Source: Anarhynchus alexandrinus
Taxonomy: Eukaryota; Chordata; Aves; Charadriiformes; Charadriidae
DNA: 64,000 nt
Direction of reading: 5' to 3'
Assembly: GCA_008711295.1 (NCBI GenBank)
Contig: VUYV01000081.1
Coordinates: forward strand, 1,326,099-1,390,098
Below are positions 60,501 through 64,000 of the stretch, piece after piece. A program made the translations under genes and the position numbers. The stretch's first letter is position 1. Every line of letters begins with the position of its first letter. Under the pieces are notes generated by a model. It was given only the letters and a program-made list of their open reading frames with translations, was not told where the DNA came from and made no database searches.

Positions 60501-63500
60501 TATTCTTGCTGTGCCAAAAGATAAGAAACTGTATGACACTAAATGGCAATATTTGCATTTACAGTTCGGGCCACAGTATTGCAGTAGCACAACTAAAGGC
60601 TACACGGTACAGTGTTCTTGAAAAAATACTTCTGCAGATTGTAAAATTTAATTACTCTTGCTACTGCCTCAGGATCCAGGACTTGCTTTCCTGAGGGCTT
60701 CTTCAAATGCTTCTGAAAGGGTCTGTGTTTCCTTTTTTATAAAAATTCTGAACACTATACAGAAGGAAGTTAATCAGAGCAGCTAATCCAATAATTCCAT
60801 GTTTTGTCTTTTTCTATTAGCGTTCCATATCTAGCTACTAACATGTGCATTTGGAGTAGTTCATTTCCTACTTTTTAACTGACCGTGAGCTCTATGAACA
60901 TATGCATGCTTATCAGGATAAATATGTACATTTTAGGCCTTGGCTTCACACAACAATGAGACCAAATATTTACAAAATACACACAATAGAATCCTCCGTT
61001 TGTTAGTGTGATTCATGTTTAACACTAGCGTGTAATAAATTCATGTCAATGTCAGCATAACCATTTGCTTGCACTTTTAAAAAGCTCAGGATTAAAAAAA
61101 AAAGGAAAGTCATCACTCTTCCCTTGTAGATGCATTACCTTGCTAATAAATCGTCTCTAGAAAAACTTGTCCCCCCAACTTAGAGTACAGGTCACCATGA
61201 GCAAAAGTGAAACGTGTGGAAAGGCAGAAGTTAGGATCAGTCACAATCATAATATGTAGAGTAAACTACAAAAAGAAAAAAAAATTGAGAGAAAATTCTG
61301 GCTTCATTTGTAGTTTTTTTTTAATATAAACTGTGCCGCACCCTCTACCTGGATCTTATTCTGCGTCAGTGCAAAGTGCTTTTCAAATTTGTGAGTTTCT
61401 CAATCAATTACCCTAACTGATTAAAATATCTGCTGGAATGCCCCAGAAGAATATACTATTTTATGGGCATGACTTTTGCACAGGGATATGAATAGGAACA
61501 CAGAAAAAGTACGAAAAATCCACTACTGACTCTGAAGCAGATAATTAGCCTCATATTGAAAGCTGTTTAAAAAAAACCAACTTGATTTGTGAACCTTTTG
61601 ACTGCATAATTTCCATAAAATTAATTATACTGCAAATTCAGAAGAGTAGAACCTCAGCACTTATGGGTTGTTCATGTTGCTTTTTTTTATTCAGACCCCT
61701 CAAAATAGATCACAAATATTAATTTGTTACAACCCAGGATCTTGTAAAAAAAAAAAAGGTCTCCCTGCCCCAGCCTCTTTCCATCTTACCTTTAAAAAGA
61801 TCACTGTTTCTCCTGGCAGCCCCAGCCCAGGAGTGAGCATTTTGTGGGGGCCCTGGGAAACAACTACAGCCATACAGATCAACCTTTCCCTATGGATAAT
61901 TCCTCCTGAATGTAAGGATCCGAAGGAAGCCGCCAAATCCTCTTCCTACACTCCTGGACTGCAGGGATTTTGCCGCAAAGACGGTACCTAACTATACCTC
62001 AGGGGACTTCTCTGAGAGTTTGTTAAGACTCCTGATGATGAAGGCCAACCATTACTGTCTTTGTTTTTTTTCAGATCTCAACAGGACTGCACTTACTGCT
62101 CTCTAATCTGCAGCATGATGTGATACGGCACAGAATTACACATTTTTCTCTACTGACTGGATTGGAAAATCATGTGTTTTTAATTAGCTTTAAAAGGACA
62201 CTACAGCAGCTGGTACTACAAAGCACATGAAAAGACTTGCCTTGCTTTGGCTTTGCGCTTGGAGAATGAAACAGTTAAGTGCCTGCTTTTCTACGGGGAG
62301 TGATGAATGTGAATTATGTGGATTGGAGGAGGCGTGGGGTTTTAAACACAGGCTCTTCCCTTTTCACTTTGGTGCTGCCGGGTGGCTGCTAATTTACTCC
62401 TGCTCTATTGCCTGTTTCTGGATCATTACTGAAACTGTGTTAGTCATAGACTCCCTGAGATGTTTTACAACATTTCTCGAATAACAGACAGCTGGTGTAC
62501 AGCAAGAGCACACCATACAGGCTCCAGCCCTCCTTTACTTGCTTGTACGCTCCTGGGCAGGGGAGGACAAAACATAGAAGCCTGCAGAAAATCCCAAGGC
62601 GGGGGAGAGAAGGAGGCATCCCCAGACTGGGGTTTCCACCTCCCTGTTGTTCTGTAAACTGCTCTGCTCCCAGAGAAAGAGAACAGGAATCGCAGGTGGC
62701 CAGGTGGCAGGTTTCCCTCCCCTGGGTCTCTGCTTTGGCTTCTGTGATGGAGAAGCTGAGAAGCAGTGCCAAATATGCCCAGTTAATATTTCTTGAAGCT
62801 GTATGAATTTGCCTCACGTGTTCCACAGTACTCATTTTAGGAGGGCACAAACTTCCACTCGGGCTTCAGCTTCCCAGCAATCAGCGATAGTCTCACACAG
62901 ATGAAATGAATCACGTTTTTTATCATATTTATATAGTTTCGTGTACTGTGTTCTGGGTACTTACGTGAAGGGTTTCCATGTTTTGGTAACTAATCTGATG
63001 TTATTACAGAACACTTTGCTGAAGTCCTGAAATCCTGGCAACCATTGCAGCCGCATAACCACAGGCTGGCTACGCGTATGCTTACTTTGGTACACCTTCC
63101 AAACTGATTCCTCTAAAGCCTTTTCTTCTCCTCCCAATTTCTGTGCGAGTCACTACAATTTCAAAACACTGCTATAAGTTTTTTTTCATTGTTTGTAACA
63201 AAAATAATGGAAAGTTAATTATTTAATACAAGAAGGAGTAGCAAACACATGCTCTTTGAAAAATTTCCAGGTCAATGATCAAAAAATATTACCTGCATCG
63301 TAAAGGTGGAGTTGCTCTGGAGTTGCACGAATTGGCACAGTGCTGATTTGTCTCTGTAGCAATGTGGAGAAGTATCTTTTCCAGCTCAATTGATACTCCA
63401 CTGAAGAATTTCCTCAGTGTGTTCTCTATATGAGAACTGGACTCAATCAATTTCCATTAGTGAGAAAGCTATCTCTGAAAAAAAACCCCAACATTTTAAC

Positions 63501-64000
63501 TCACCATAGCAGAAACAACATTTCATTGTTTTAAACCCGTCAAAAATGAAATTCGTGTTGGCTTAAGCAGAATGAGTAACTCAGGTGAAGAAATACTGAG
63601 GGCAGGTGAACGGGTAACTGTCTCTATTCACAGTTAAACTGTTCCAAAATTAACTTGTGGTCACCCAAAACTACTGAACTTCATTCTCCCAAGGTGTTTT
63701 CCAGAACATAGTCAGTAGATGTGCTGGCTTTTCCCCATGTAGTACGTACACAACACTGTAGGTGGCTGTCCACATAGGACTCGCAAACTCGCCGGTAGAG
63801 GTGTGGGGGGCTGACCGTGGCCGCCCGCCCTCCCAAACCCCCTCCTCAACAGGGAGAGAGGAGAAAACAAAATGAAAAGCTTGCGGGTCAGCACAGAGAG
63901 ATTACCCTCACGGACAAAACAGACATGACTTGGCGAAAAATGAATTTATTGCCAATTAAAAACAGAGTTCGATGGTGAGAAACGAAGATCAAAACTAAAG
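57536..64000. other. No recognisable gene; about 6.5 kb unique DNA
   Basis: AT-rich unique DNA with a T run at 57594-57604, a TCTG/TATC microsatellite at 59405-59436 and an A run at 61747-61758. Open frames (longest 136 residues, - strand 62440-62850) lack recognisable domains. No CR1, RNA gene or exon recognised. Confidence 0.5.
59405..59436. repeat. TCTG/TATC/CATC microsatellite
   Basis: Tetranucleotide units TCTG, then TATC, then CATC, about eight in all. Confidence 0.85.

Noticed and set aside
1..64000. CRISPR arrays, bacterial operons, rRNA or tRNA genes
   Set aside because: None seen. The short tandem repeats are contiguous without unique spacers and the DNA is vertebrate in character.

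Overview
The window looks like nuclear DNA from a bird. The main evidence is about fifteen fragments of CR1-type LINE retrotransposons. Several of them end in the CR1 signature 3' tail, a short repeat of ATTCTATG (CATAGAAT when inverted), preceded by the conserved block that reads CCTTTCCAACCTAAAC in the sense direction. The rest is AT-rich, mostly single-copy DNA with short GC-rich patches, microsatellites, long A or T runs and one clear ancient MIR SINE fragment. I see no bacterial genes, operons, rRNA, tRNA or CRISPR array. I recognise no complete protein-coding gene. The only coding sequence I can name is broken CR1 ORF2 (reverse transcriptase tail).

Layout. 1-5.6 kb: a cluster of CR1 pieces, including a composite at 4781-5605 that lacks most of its reverse transcriptase and carries a 51-bp CR1 tail inserted inside it. 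5.6-13.1 kb: unique DNA, interrupted by an exact 447-bp direct duplication on either side of a single n (10493-11387). 13.1-13.7 kb: a 566-bp CR1. 16.0-20.6 kb: a 1,890-bp duplication separated by a single n and ending at a 402-base N gap. 20.8-32.0 kb: about 11 kb without recognisable CR1. 32-44.4 kb: five CR1 pieces and a CpG island near 36.8-37.1 kb. 44.4-54.3 kb: unique DNA with a decayed old CR1 piece near 49.1 kb. 54.3-64 kb: one CR1, a CpG island with a splice-donor-like end near 56.5-56.7 kb, and a MIR fragment at 57.5 kb.

The window is best read as intergenic or intronic DNA from a draft assembly. The two large duplications sit on contig joins and are more likely unmerged contig ends or haplotypes than biology. 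The best leads for biology are the two CpG islands followed by consensus splice donors (+ strand), one exon-like open frame on the - strand at 53.6-53.96 kb, and several palindromic or Z-DNA-prone elements. I found no strong evidence for an undescribed system.
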